A DNA stretch of 64,000 bases from JANQPA01 sp964548175 (GCA_964548175.1 CAZJQS010000020.1:1-64000), one strand, 5' to 3'. Shown: positions 54,258-63,851, counted from the first letter of the stretch. Notes: generated from the sequence alone by a model not told the origin. Program-made: numbers and translations.

Positions 54258-57104
54258 TTAACGCGACTTGATCAACCTCCGGACAACCTGACGATCGCCG
54301 GCCAGAAGTCGGATCATATATATGCCGTCAGGGAAGGCCGTAAGGTCAATGAGGTACCGCAGGCTTTCAACTCCCTGCTCCTGGTCTTCCCAAATCATTT
54401 GCCCCATCAAGTTCAATAGTTGAATGCGGACATTCCGGGGTTGGCCCAGCTGCAAATCCATAATAGTAACATCCCGGGTAGGATTAGGGAAAAAGCGCAG
54501 CAACACCTCATCCCCCGGCTCTTCTACATCGGTTGTTAATCCCACCAGCACCTGCCCTTCATCCTTACAGCCAAATTGATCCGTTACGGTTACAGTGTAA
54601 GTGCCGGCCGTCAATTTGGAAGCTGTTTTGGTGATGTCACCGCTACTCCATTGATAGGAAAACGGGCCGACGCCTGCGCCGGCCTCAACAGAGGCGGAGC
54701 CGTTGCGCCCATCCTCGCCCATTTCGTTAACCCCAGTAAGGCTGAGCAATAATGAGGGGGGGCATCGCACCACATTGATGTTGTCCAGATCCACCCAAAA
54801 TGCGCCGCCAATGCGATTGGCAAGAAAGCGGAACTGAACCGTTTCTCCTTCAAAGGCTTCCAGAAGGATGGTCCTGGACGTCATAAGAATGGTTGGATCG
54901 TGGCTGCTTTGGTCAATGGTCAGCAAAGTTTCGAAGGTCTGCCCGCAATCCGTACTGATTTGAATGAGCAACTCCTCTCCCTCACTTAGGGAATAAGGCA
55001 CGCTTCCATCGCCCTGCAGACTGACAAAGCGATAATCAAAGCGCAAACTGTCTTGCGCCGCAACCGGGCCGAGTAGCGGAGAAAGAGCAGAAAAAGTAGT
55101 GTTCGAGGCGCTCAGGTTGTCGGAAAGCACAAAGGAGCGGTTGCCATGCCCGTTCGTTACAACTCCGTCTGTTTGCCAGCGATCCGGAATGCGCTGAATC
55201 TCAAAATTTTCAGCATAAGGAAAGGATTGGAGCGTCGACAGAGACATGCGGACCGTGTCGTTCCCTGCAAATTGATCGCCGCCCGGCAGGCTCACCCAGG
55301 CTGTTATATTAAGCGTTTCCTGTTCAAAAGAATTGAACGGCGTTTCAAAACGATACACCAGCTGATCGCCGGAAGATAAGGTTTGTGACAGAGACTCAGT
55401 GATCACCTCTCCTGTATCCCCGATCCTGTAATTCATTTCAAACTGGGTAATGGCATCCATACCCAGGTTGCTAATGGTCAATTCAATGCTATCTGAGAGG
55501 ACGCCGCAGGCTTCCTCCGATGTCGCCGTCACACTAACGGCCGCCAGGTCCTGATTAAAGGGCAAAGAGATCAGTACATTATCTATGCCGATGCCTTCCC
55601 GTTCAGTACTAATATCTGAAAAAAAGACGAACCGAAGCCGGACTCGCTCAAGGCCGGCCGTTCCGGTCAGGGTATTGGAAACAAACGCCCAGCCGTCAAA
55701 GCCTCCATCACCTTCCCAACGCTGCGCAACAGGATTGTTGTACCAGTTCAAGCCGGTAGCAGCCTGGCCGACCTTGTTCCAGGTCTCCCCATCGTCAGCG
55801 CTGAACTCAAGCCAGGCACCGTCAAATTCTTCTTCTGTGTCTACAAATAAAGAAAAGGAAATGACCGGATCATCAGTAAAACTGCTAAGGTTTAAACAAG
55901 GGGAAACGAGATAGGACAATTCTCCGAAATTATACCTCCCTGATAAGTTGGTCACCCAGGCGCCTATACCTCCTGCGGCCATAGAAATTTCATTACCTGC
56001 CGGTATCCCACGGGCCCAGCTTGGAGCATTGCTTTCCTCAGCCACAGTCCATCCGCCGCCCCAAACCTCAAAATTTTCAAAATAGGGATACTCGAATATG
56101 TCAGGAATGCTGACGATATTGATCTCCGTGGTGTCGTTACTGCGAAAACTATCTTCAGCAAGGTCTGTCCATGAGCGGATCCTGTATTCTCCGGGGTTGC
56201 CGAAGTTAAAAGTTTGATCGAACTCTGTAAGGCCGATGCTGTCCTTGCTCAGTACGCCGGTATAAAGCCCATCGTTGGGAAGATTGATGGGAACTTCAAC
56301 CCCATTCACCTCATACTTGAAGGGAATGAGGGACTGAGGTTCGCCGCCAACGTTTTCGATGGCCACTCTAACAGTGTCATTAAAGCTCAGGTCGCAGCTG
56401 GTCATGGGGTTGAGGATTTCTCTGATCCTGACGTCCGTGGCAAAGCGGGTTTTGAAAGTAACCGGTCCGGCCACTTTACTGCTTTCGCCGTTTTCGCACA
56501 ACAAGGTGATGTAGACATCGTAGGACGTATTCTGCATCAGACCTCTTAGCCGTATTTCGGATGCAGCGGTTTGAACGGTAGTGCCCGTGCCCGGAGTGAA
56601 CCCTCGTAGCCCCGCCTCAACAGCGTAGAGCCCCGCCCCCTCATTAACATCGATCCAGCTAAGGTCAGCAGTGGCGGCCCTGACATCGACGACAAATACC
56701 TGCTCGGTGCGCGGACCGATACAGGGAGGGCACTCCACCGCTTGATCAAATACGACCCCTTCTGTGGGGTTCCCATTAAATTCCAGAACAACATCTCCCT
56801 GTGGGTCGATCAAAGCCCAGGAAACCTCTTCATCGTACAGGCCTGAGGAATATCGGATGGTGAGCTGGTCGCCGGAGGTTATTGTCAGGGGAATGGATTC
56901 CAGAAAACCATTGTCCGTTTCGTTGTCAAGGTCAAAAACGAATTCCGTTTCGTTGAGTTTGACGAAAAGGGCGGCGCCGTTCCACCCGTCTCCGAACCCA
57001 TCCCGGAGCTCAAAGGTGAATTCACAACTGTTGTTCTGGCTATGGCCTTTGACCTGAAAAAGTAAAAAGGGTAAGAAAAAAAATAAGGTATACCTGTACT
57101 TCAT
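54258..57104 (-). CDS. Large secreted multidomain protein with T9SS type A sorting tail
   Basis: A 948-residue exported protein (signal peptide FFFLPFLLFQVKGHSQ). In order it shows an N-terminal beta domain (FTFELRDGFGDGWNGAALFV), an Fn3-like domain (about 130-220) and CARDB-like domains (DTVRVAIENVGGEPQ and DSIELTISNLGMDAI). Two choice-of-anchor/MAM-like jelly-roll domains follow (FENFEVWGGGW and ENFEIQRIPDRW), then a SprB-type repeat (GPFSYQWSSG with AGTYTVTVTDQFGCKDE). It ends in a T9SS type A tail (FFPNPTRDVTIMDL, DGIYMIRLLAG). No enzyme domain is seen, so an adhesin or surface scaffold is likely. It is divergent from the MerR gene. Confidence 0.88.
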   Translation of the reverse strand: MKYRYTLFFFLPFLLFQVKGHSQNNSCEFTFELRDGFGDGWNGAALFVKLNETEFVFDLDNETDNGFLESIPLTITSGDQLTIRYSSGLYDEEVSWALIDPQGDVVLEFNGNPTEGVVFDQAVECPPCIGPRTEQVFVVDVRAATADLSWIDVNEGAGLYAVEAGLRGFTPGTGTTVQTAASEIRLRGLMQNTSYDVYITLLCENGESSKVAGPVTFKTRFATDVRIREILNPMTSCDLSFNDTVRVAIENVGGEPQSLIPFKYEVNGVEVPINLPNDGLYTGVLSKDSIGLTEFDQTFNFGNPGEYRIRSWTDLAEDSFRSNDTTEINIVSIPDIFEYPYFENFEVWGGGWTVAEESNAPSWARGIPAGNEISMAAGGIGAWVTNLSGRYNFGELSYLVSPCLNLSSFTDDPVISFSLFVDTEEEFDGAWLEFSADDGETWNKVGQAATGLNWYNNPVAQRWEGDGGFDGWAFVSNTLTGTAGLERVRLRFVFFSDISTEREGIGIDNVLISLPFNQDLAAVSVTATSEEACGVLSDSIELTISNLGMDAITQFEMNYRIGDTGEVITESLSQTLSSGDQLVYRFETPFNSFEQETLNITAWVSLPGGDQFAGNDTVRMSLSTLQSFPYAENFEIQRIPDRWQTDGVVTNGHGNRSFVLSDNLSASNTTFSALSPLLGPVAAQDSLRFDYRFVSLQGDGSVPYSLSEGEELLIQISTDCGQTFETLLTIDQSSHDPTILMTSRTILLEAFEGETVQFRFLANRIGGAFWVDLDNINVVRCPPSLLLSLTGVNEMGEDGRNGSASVEAGAGVGPFSYQWSSGDITKTASKLTAGTYTVTVTDQFGCKDEGQVLVGLTTDVEEPGDEVLLRFFPNPTRDVTIMDLQLGQPRNVRIQLLNLMGQMIWEDQEQGVESLRYLIDLTAFPDGIYMIRLLAGDRQVVRRLIKSR

Positions 57105-57484
57105 ATCGGATAAGACTTTTCAATTATCAACTTGCGATAAAGTTAATTAAAAATTCAATACTTCCGCTTTGAAAAAATCACAGCTTTTCTTTGTCGAACA
57201 GCTTATTAAAGTCATGAATTTGACAAAAGCGTAAACCTTTTTTTTTCATCGCTGTTAGGCTTTCGGTTGCAGTTTGGGGCTGTGTCAACCACAAAATGTG
57301 TTTATTTATCCTAAACATTTTTCTGTTTAGGGAAAGTAAGTAAGTGAGCAAATTTACCTATAAAACATACACCGCCGCCGGCGGTGTATGTTTCATAATA
57401 TAACTTTCTCTTGCCCGCGGGGGGAAAGTTATACTTAAAATTGCTTGCTTCAGTACCTAATGATCACAAAAATCACTTAAGATA
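57105..57484. promoter_or_regulatory. Divergent control region with three palindromes
   Basis: Between the T9SS protein and the MerR-type gene lie cctaaac/gtttagg (57310-57316, 57325-57331), a perfect 14-base-arm palindrome aaacatacaccgcc/ggcggtgtatgttt (57363-57376, 57380-57393), and tataactttc/gaaagttata (57399-57408, 57424-57433) around a cccgcggg core. None is followed by a T run. They could be operators for the MerR protein or RNA hairpins in its leader. I see no TAnnTTTG element. Confidence 0.6.
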
Positions 57485-58369
57485 GTGGCTGTTTATTCCA
57501 TTAGAGATCTGGAAAAGTTATCTGGTATTAAGGCTCACACCATTAGGATCTGGGAGCATCGCTACGGCATTATCGAGCCTCAACGCACCAAGACTAACAT
57601 TCGTTATTATTTGGATGAGGATCTCAAGTTTTTGCTTAACATTGCGTTGCTCAATAAAAACGGCATCAAAATTTCGAAGATAGCCAGAATGAGTAAAGGT
57701 GAGATTGCTGAAAAGGTGGCGGCTGTATCAGAGATCAATTTCGAGTATGGAACGCAATTAGATGCGCTGACCATTTCGATGATCGAGATGGATGAGTTCA
57801 AATTCGACCGTATTGTTTCCACTAATATTCAGCAACTGGGTTTTGAGAGGACCATGCTGGAAATCATTTATCCCTTTCTGGACAAACTTAGCCTCCTTTG
57901 GCTGACCGGCTCGATCAATCCTGTGCAGGAAAATTTTATGAGCTACCTCATTCGTCAAAAGATCATTGTAGCGATCGATCAGGAGCCGCTTCCTGCCTGG
58001 AAAAGCTATAGAAAGTTTATGATTTACCTGCCTGAGGGAGAACGGCAGGAGCTCAGCCTATTGTTTATGCATTACATGCTGAAATCCCGAAAGAACCATG
58101 TCATTTACATCGGGCAGGATATTTCCCTTAGTGATCTTCAGGACGCCCATAAGATCCACAGGCCGGATTACATTTTTACTATGATCACTGAGACGTTCGC
58201 TAAAGAGCCTGTCCAGAGTTATATAGACCGTATGGCCGAGTATTTCAAAGATACAGCCCTTCTGTTTTCAGGCTATCAGGTGGTGGCTCAGGAGGTGAAA
58301 TTGCCTGCTAACGCCAAAATTCTTAAGAGTTTAGATCAGACCATCCATTTTCTTGACGATCTTAATTAA
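57485..58369 (+). CDS. MerR family transcriptional regulator with a decayed B12-binding-type domain
   Basis: A 294-residue regulator of CarH/LitR architecture: MerR winged helix-turn-helix (YSIRDLEKLSGIKAHTIRIW, EHRYGIIEPQRT), a helical bundle and a Rossmann-like domain. In CarH, adenosylcobalamin is held by Wx9EH and by the His of DxHxxG. Here the first reads Trp139-x9-Glu149-Asn150 and the second Glu186-x-Gln188-x-x-Ser191 (EGERQELS), so both cobalamin His residues and the Gly are gone. Light sensing through B12 is therefore unlikely; another ligand or none may be used. It starts with GTG at 57485, downstream of three palindromes, and precedes the acyl-CoA ligase by about 70 bases. Confidence 0.88.
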   Translation: MAVYSIRDLEKLSGIKAHTIRIWEHRYGIIEPQRTKTNIRYYLDEDLKFLLNIALLNKNGIKISKIARMSKGEIAEKVAAVSEINFEYGTQLDALTISMIEMDEFKFDRIVSTNIQQLGFERTMLEIIYPFLDKLSLLWLTGSINPVQENFMSYLIRQKIIVAIDQEPLPAWKSYRKFMIYLPEGERQELSLLFMHYMLKSRKNHVIYIGQDISLSDLQDAHKIHRPDYIFTMITETFAKEPVQSYIDRMAEYFKDTALLFSGYQVVAQEVKLPANAKILKSLDQTIHFLDDLN

Positions 58370-58440
58370 CCCTTCCTATTGTCTATACTCCCTTCTTTTA
58401 CTATCTTCAGCATGCAAATTCATTTACATCTATCCTGCAT

Positions 58441-60219
58441 ATGGACTACAGGCGCTTATTTGAGTTGTTTCCTTACCAGGCGTTCAGATTCCCTCAAAAA
58501 GTCGCTTTGGGGCAGAAAAAAGGCCTGAAGTGGACTACTTATTCTACGCAGGAATGCATCACAGAGATCAACCGTGTAAGCGCCGGCCTTTTGGACCTTG
58601 GCTTGAAAAAGGGGGATAAAGCCGCTATCCTGGCCCATGTTGGCAGCCCTAGATGGAATTTTCTGGATATCGGAATGCTGCAGATCGGAGTAATAGTGGT
58701 GCCCGTTCATGCAACGCTGTCCGATGAAAACCTTGAATATATCCTTAGGGAGGCCGACGTTCAATATTGCTTTGTCTCAAAAAGGGAACTATACGACAGG
58801 GTGCGCGCCCTAGCCGGGCAGATGCCTCTGCTGAAAAAAATATTCACCATAGAACAACTCCCTGACCTCCCCGGATGGGACGACCTGATCGTGGAACCCA
58901 CTAATAAGCATCTGGAAAGTTTTCAGACGCTTAGAGCCGCCATTCATGAAGATGATCTGGCGACCATCATCTACACCTCCGGCACCACTGGCAAGCCGAA
59001 AGGTGTCATGTTGTCCCATAAGAATCTTGTGACCAACATCAAATCGACTATTGCCCTGGTGCCGATCAACTGTGATAAGCGGGTGCTTAGTTATCTTCCA
59101 CTGAGCCACATTTTTGAAAGAATGGTCGTATATGCTTATATCGCAGTAGGCGCCTCCGTATACTATGCACAGGAAAACAGCCCGCTTCAGGAACAACTGC
59201 GCACGATTCGCCCCCAGTATTTTACCACCGTCCCTAAGTCGCTGGAAGATCTGTATAATTACATCTCCAGCAAAAGCCGCAAACGCAGCTTGTGGTGGAG
59301 GGCGCTCAACAGATGGGCCATCAGCATCGGAGAACATTATGACGACCGTCGAGGCATGCCGCTGTTTTACTGGCTCAAACTTCAACTGGCGAACTTGCTG
59401 GTTTTCTGGTATTGGCGCCGGCAACTGGGAGGGAAACTGGAAGGAATCATCTCAGGCGCCGCCGCCCTGCCGATAAAGATCGGGAAGGTGTTTTCAGCGG
59501 CAGGGATCGATGTGCGGGAAGGATATGGACTAACCGAAACCTCACCGGTAGTGGCCATGAACCGTTTCGAACCCGGAGGGCACCGCTTCGGTACCGTTGG
59601 TATTCCGATACCCGGAGTTGAAGTAAGCATAGCCGAAACTCAGGAAGGACAGGATGGCGAGATCCTGGTCAAAGGACCTAATGTGATGCTAGGCTATCAT
59701 CAGCAGGAGGAAGCTACCCGGGAAGTTTTTACCGAGGACGGCTGGCTGAAAACCGGCGACCTGGGAAAGTTCGTCCACAAAAGATTTTTAAAAATTACCG
59801 GCAGGAAAAAGGCTTTATTTAAAACGACTTCAGGCCGCTATATTGCACCCGAGCCCCTGGAAAGCCTACTGAAAAACTCAGACCTCATACATGACGCCAT
59901 CGTGGCGGGAGCAAATAAACCCTATGTCGTGGCTATCCTTCATCCTGATTTTAAACAGCTGAAGGATTGGTGCGAAATGAATAATGTGCACTGGACCTCT
60001 CCTCAGTTTATGATCTATAATCCGCGGGTGTTGAAGCTTTTTCAGGTTGAACTTGATCACATTAACCAGGAGTTGCCCCATTACATGAAAATAAAAAAAT
60101 TCCTGCTGATCTACCAGCCCTGGACAATAGCTTCCGGGAATATGACACCAACATTTAAGCCGGTCAGAGAAAAAATTAAACTGGATTATTCAAAAGAACT
60201 GGAAAAATTATATTTGTAG
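58441..60219 (+). CDS. Long-chain fatty acid--CoA ligase (AMP-binding)
   Basis: A 592-residue acyl-activating enzyme making acyl-CoA from fatty acid, ATP and CoA. The P-loop TIIYTSGTTGKPKGVMLSH, the adenine motif GYGLTETSPVV, the hinge region WLKTGDLGKF and the C-terminal GRKKALFKTTSGRYIAPEPL are all present. The size and the YGLTETSP motif fit the FadD15-like long-chain group. The C-terminal Lys region (NMTPTFKPVREKI) is present. It is 71 bases after the MerR gene and two bases before the secreted protein gene, so the three may form one transcript. Confidence 0.92.
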   Translation: MDYRRLFELFPYQAFRFPQKVALGQKKGLKWTTYSTQECITEINRVSAGLLDLGLKKGDKAAILAHVGSPRWNFLDIGMLQIGVIVVPVHATLSDENLEYILREADVQYCFVSKRELYDRVRALAGQMPLLKKIFTIEQLPDLPGWDDLIVEPTNKHLESFQTLRAAIHEDDLATIIYTSGTTGKPKGVMLSHKNLVTNIKSTIALVPINCDKRVLSYLPLSHIFERMVVYAYIAVGASVYYAQENSPLQEQLRTIRPQYFTTVPKSLEDLYNYISSKSRKRSLWWRALNRWAISIGEHYDDRRGMPLFYWLKLQLANLLVFWYWRRQLGGKLEGIISGAAALPIKIGKVFSAAGIDVREGYGLTETSPVVAMNRFEPGGHRFGTVGIPIPGVEVSIAETQEGQDGEILVKGPNVMLGYHQQEEATREVFTEDGWLKTGDLGKFVHKRFLKITGRKKALFKTTSGRYIAPEPLESLLKNSDLIHDAIVAGANKPYVVAILHPDFKQLKDWCEMNNVHWTSPQFMIYNPRVLKLFQVELDHINQELPHYMKIKKFLLIYQPWTIASGNMTPTFKPVREKIKLDYSKELEKLYL

Positions 60220-60221
60220 TT

Positions 60222-61265
60222 ATGAAACACCGATTTTACCCTTTTTTTGTTGCCCTGTTGATCATGGGCGCCTTTTGTTGCTACGGCCAAGCCCCTGCAA
60301 CGCAATCCTTGAGTTTTTTTCAATTGCTGGAAAAGGAATCCCCTGCTTCCCTTTCGATCACCATAACCTCCAATTTTCAGCAGTTGATCAGTAATAAATT
60401 TGAAGAAGAATATCAGCCGGCTTCTCTGAGTTGGGTGAGCGATAGCGGCGACAGCCTCTTTTTTGATCTGAAAGTAAAAACGAGAGGAAACTCCAGAAAG
60501 GAAATTTGTTTTTTTCCCCCGCTAAAGATCAATCTCAAGAAATCACAGTTAAAGGCCAAAAGCCTGAATCCGAATTTTGAGAAATATAAGCTGGTGACCC
60601 AATGCAAGTGGGGGTCTATCTACGAAAAATACCTCATTAAAGAATATTTGTCCTACAAGGTGATGGAACAGGCCTATCCTTTTGCTTTTAAAGTCCGCAT
60701 GGTCAATCTCCTTTTCCGCGATGTTAAGAGCAATGGCAAGGTAAAAGAACGGGAACAAATAGGGTTTATCATAGAAAGTGAAGAAGAATTTGCCGAACGC
60801 CTGGGAGGTAAGATGGCGGAACGCTCTAAATCCGGGTTTCATCACATGGAAAGAAAAATAGCCTTGCAGATGGCCTTTTGCCAGTATATGATCGGTAATA
60901 CGGATTGGGCAATGCCTAACCTGCATAATGTAAATATTATTAAAGTGCCTGAATATCAAAAGCTGATTCCGGTACCGTACGATTTTGACTACGCAGGACT
61001 AGTAGACACGGATTATGCAGTGGTCCACTCTTCATTATCTATAAAAGATGTTCGCACTCGCCTTTATCTGGGGCCCAGCTGCACCGAAGAAGAGATCCTC
61101 GAATTGATCGAATTGATGAAAGCCAGCAAAGAGCGGGTGATCGGGTGTATTTCAGATTGTGAACTCTTGGATGACAAAGAGAAAAAGCGGATGACCGGGT
61201 ATCTGGAGAGTTTTTTCTCCGAACTGGAAAATGAGTCCAGGATGAAGCGGGTGCTGGATTACTGA
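60222..61265 (+). CDS. Secreted CotH-like hypothetical protein
   Basis: A 347-residue exported protein (signal peptide ALLIMGAFCCYGQ). A basic N-terminal beta region (FDLKVKTRGNSRKEICFFPP) is followed by a helical core ending in GNTDWAMPNLHNVNII and PVPYDFDYAGLVD. The N-x-D/H-N and DFD pattern resembles the catalytic end of CotH-type spore-coat kinases, where a similar region follows an RGxxS-like stretch (here TRGNSR). So a secreted protein-kinase-like fold is possible; this is inference from motif pattern only. It starts two bases after the acyl-CoA ligase stop and is likely co-translated. Confidence 0.65.
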   Translation: MKHRFYPFFVALLIMGAFCCYGQAPATQSLSFFQLLEKESPASLSITITSNFQQLISNKFEEEYQPASLSWVSDSGDSLFFDLKVKTRGNSRKEICFFPPLKINLKKSQLKAKSLNPNFEKYKLVTQCKWGSIYEKYLIKEYLSYKVMEQAYPFAFKVRMVNLLFRDVKSNGKVKEREQIGFIIESEEEFAERLGGKMAERSKSGFHHMERKIALQMAFCQYMIGNTDWAMPNLHNVNIIKVPEYQKLIPVPYDFDYAGLVDTDYAVVHSSLSIKDVRTRLYLGPSCTEEEILELIELMKASKERVIGCISDCELLDDKEKKRMTGYLESFFSELENESRMKRVLDY

Positions 61266-61278
61266 AGGAAACTTTCCG

Positions 61279-61295
61279 GGCGGGCGTCGCCCGCC
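61279..61295. terminator. GC-rich hairpin between converging genes
   Basis: ggcgggcg (61279-61286) and cgcccgcc (61288-61295) form an eight-base stem. aaactttc before and aaaagttt after extend it less perfectly. It lies just past the CotH-like stop and just past the stop of the 42-residue gene on the other strand, so it can serve both. Confidence 0.6.
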
Positions 61296-61312
61296 TAAAA
61301 AGTTTTACTTTT

Positions 61313-61441
61313 TTAGGAAGGCAGGTACTGAAAGTTTCTTTGATAGATGTAAACGACCAGGATGACAAACAGTAAAAGAAACAGGAAAACCCCCAGAATG
61401 ACATATCCCTTTGTTCCTTCGTTTTTTATTTCTTCTGACAT
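61313..61441 (-). CDS. 42-residue single-span membrane protein
   Basis: An ATG at 61441 opens 42 codons to a TAA at 61313-61315. The product has an acidic start (MSEEIKNEGTKG), one strong membrane helix (YVILGVFLFLLLFVILVVYI) and a short tail (YQRNFQYLPS). The clean architecture, positive-inside tail and position between two hairpins argue for a real gene rather than chance. It resembles small subunits of respiratory or membrane complexes in shape only; no family is recognised. It lies between the CotH-like gene (converging) and the PpiD-like gene terminator upstream. Confidence 0.6.
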   Translation of the reverse strand: MSEEIKNEGTKGYVILGVFLFLLLFVILVVYIYQRNFQYLPS

Positions 61442-61520
61442 TTTTCAGCTATTTATTTATGTTATGATTCTTGGGGCAAAGATCAAAAAAAAAGCCAAAT
61501 TACCCAAAGACTAGGATATT

Positions 61521-61569
61521 TTAAGCTACAAAAAAGGCCGTCCAACAGACGGCCTTTTTTGTAGCTTAA
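61521..61569 (-). terminator. Strong hairpin terminator of the PpiD-like gene
   Basis: ttaagctacaaaaaaggccgtc (61521-61542) pairs perfectly with its complement at 61548-61569: a 22-base stem with a five-base loop and a T run in the 3' arm on the minus strand, eight bases past the stop. Confidence 0.92.
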
Positions 61570-61576
61570 TTTTCTT

Positions 61577-63685
61577 TTAGAAAAAGCGCGATCTGTTATC
61601 CACGATTTTCGCATTTTCCTTCATGCTTTGAAGCAAAGTTCCGGAAATGGAGGCTCTTTTACCTGCGGCAAGGGTTCTGCGCAGTTGCGGCAGGTTGGTT
61701 GGAGCAGGCGCCGGGGTTCGGTTGGTCACGCTGAGCTTGAAAACTCCGGTATTGCCGATGATGGCATCCGAATTCTGGCCTTGCTCAAGACTGAATGCGT
61801 TAGCGATCACTTTGGGCTCAGAGCCGAGGTTTGGAACAAAGGTCGAGCTAAAGGCTATATTCCTGGCGGTGTCCACCTTGGTGCTGTATTGGTTGGCCAC
61901 GGCCTGAAGGTCCATACCCTGGATCTGTTCGGCCAGTAGTTCTCCTTTCTTCTTATTGATAACGAGCAACTCAATGTCGTTGCGGACATTCTCAACAGAA
62001 GGAATACCGGGTTTTTGAATAGATTGCAAGCCGGCCACGACGTATTTATTGTCAAAATAGCCGACTGGGTCGCGGTAGTCGTAAAGGTCAGGCGATATCT
62101 CACCTACATTGGCCGAGAAGGCCCAGCGGATCATTTCTCTGGAAGACTGACCTCCTCCAAGCTGACCAACTGCAAAGTCATTCTCTTTAACGCCGTTAGG
62201 GATGGTTACGATATCCAGGTCATTAGCGGCCGCCGCTTCGCGCATGGCTTTCAGGGAACGATTATTGCTAAGGAAAGTCATGGCATTTTTACGGACTTCT
62301 CTTTGGGTTTCATCCGTTGGAACGATAGACTGGACGAGGTAGCCCAATTGAACGCCCTCTTCATTATTGAGGTACTTCTTGTCGGTGACTTCCACCAGGT
62401 GGATGCCGAATTGAGTGATGACCTTTTTGAGTTCTCCAACCTGGGCTTTGAAAAAGATCACATCATTAAATTCTTTGACCATGGTGCCCTGGGCGGCATA
62501 ACCCAGATCACCACCCCTAGGCGCCGTACCATCGGTGCCGAATTGCTGGGCCAGCGCATCGAAGGTATTGTCGCCGGATTCAATAACCTGCTTTAAACTA
62601 TCGATAAGGTTATTGGCCTGAATGAACTCTATTTGATTGGTAGCGGGGCGCAGAATATGACGAGAGCGGACAGAGTCCGGGATGATCATCTTGTCGATTA
62701 CTTTTACAGCCTTGTAGGTATTATTTTCCATGTAGGGGCCGTAAACGCTGCCCACCGGCATATTGAACACTGTATCCGCTGCAATTCCGGTAACCTGGTT
62801 TTCTTTCAGGTAAGCGGTATTGTAAATGCCCTCATTTTGCACAATAAGAGCGGAATCACTGGTCGTAGTGTCCAGTTCAGGGATCAGCTTTTCCAGTTCG
62901 GCCTTCCAATAAGCAGAATCGGCTGCAGATGGTTCGACGTTGAAAACCACATATTCTAGCGTGCGGGATTCTTCATCCTGCTCAAACTGCTGCTTGTTTT
63001 CGTTAAGGTAGCCCTTGAGGTCTGCGTCGGAGATGGTTACTTCGGTGTTGTCGATTTCATCAAAAGGAACTTTAACATAGGTGAAGTTCACTTTTTCGTT
63101 TTGTTCCTGATGCACCATTTCCGCCATCCAGTTAGGTATGTAGAGGGCCTTGCTGACCAATCCGTTCATTTTATCCTGCAGACGCTGGGTGACGATCTCC
63201 TGTTCCTGATATTTCCAGTATCCTCTGACGCTGGGGTCGGTTAGCTGGCCTGTTTCTATGGCGTTTTTGAATTCATTCAGCCGCTGGCGATCCAATTGCC
63301 CGGTAGAAGGATTGGTAAAACGTTGTCTGATGATGGGGCTTGGATTGTTGCCCCACTGAAGGTCCCGCAATTCTGTTTTGCTCACCCCGAGTCCCAGGAC
63401 TTCGGCCTGCTGGTTGATCACCTGTTGATCTACCCATGAATTCCACAGGGCGTTGCGGTTGGCAAATGGATCGTTGCCTGAACCACTGTACAACAATTCT
63501 TCATTGCGGTTGAATTGGTTAAGATCCAGCTTGGCGCCATTTACACTGCCTACTGTCGTCTGAGATCCGCCGAATACACTCTGCTGTCCGATTGTCATAT
63601 CCATTAGGATAAACCCACCAAGACCTAAGGCGATCATGATAATGAGGATCCAAGAGTTATTCCTGATTTTACTGATGAATGACAT
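61577..63685 (-). CDS. PpiD/SurA-like peptidylprolyl isomerase foldase
   Basis: A 702-residue periplasmic chaperone anchored by one N-terminal helix (WILIIMIALGLGGFILMDM). A SurA/PpiD N-terminal chaperone region (about 40-230; VNGAKLDLNQFNRNEELLY) precedes a parvulin-type PPIase domain (SRHILRPATNQIEFIQANNL, DALAQQFGTDGTAPRGGDLG, IHLVEVTDKKYL). A second, diverged region of about 250 residues follows. It helps fold outer membrane and secreted proteins. It has its own promoter and a strong terminator, so it is transcribed alone. Confidence 0.92.
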   Translation of the reverse strand: MSFISKIRNNSWILIIMIALGLGGFILMDMTIGQQSVFGGSQTTVGSVNGAKLDLNQFNRNEELLYSGSGNDPFANRNALWNSWVDQQVINQQAEVLGLGVSKTELRDLQWGNNPSPIIRQRFTNPSTGQLDRQRLNEFKNAIETGQLTDPSVRGYWKYQEQEIVTQRLQDKMNGLVSKALYIPNWMAEMVHQEQNEKVNFTYVKVPFDEIDNTEVTISDADLKGYLNENKQQFEQDEESRTLEYVVFNVEPSAADSAYWKAELEKLIPELDTTTSDSALIVQNEGIYNTAYLKENQVTGIAADTVFNMPVGSVYGPYMENNTYKAVKVIDKMIIPDSVRSRHILRPATNQIEFIQANNLIDSLKQVIESGDNTFDALAQQFGTDGTAPRGGDLGYAAQGTMVKEFNDVIFFKAQVGELKKVITQFGIHLVEVTDKKYLNNEEGVQLGYLVQSIVPTDETQREVRKNAMTFLSNNRSLKAMREAAAANDLDIVTIPNGVKENDFAVGQLGGGQSSREMIRWAFSANVGEISPDLYDYRDPVGYFDNKYVVAGLQSIQKPGIPSVENVRNDIELLVINKKKGELLAEQIQGMDLQAVANQYSTKVDTARNIAFSSTFVPNLGSEPKVIANAFSLEQGQNSDAIIGNTGVFKLSVTNRTPAPAPTNLPQLRRTLAAGKRASISGTLLQSMKENAKIVDNRSRFF

Positions 63686-63851
63686 GCTCCTACAATTGAT
63701 TTAATTTCTTAATCTTATTTCTAAAACCAGGACAATTCAAACTCAACGTATTCATCATTTTGCTGTGCAGATGAATACTTCTGACTTCCTTGTCCACTCC
63801 ACTGCTTTTTATTTTAAGGGCAAAAGTATTAATTTTTTGAAAAATCGATGC

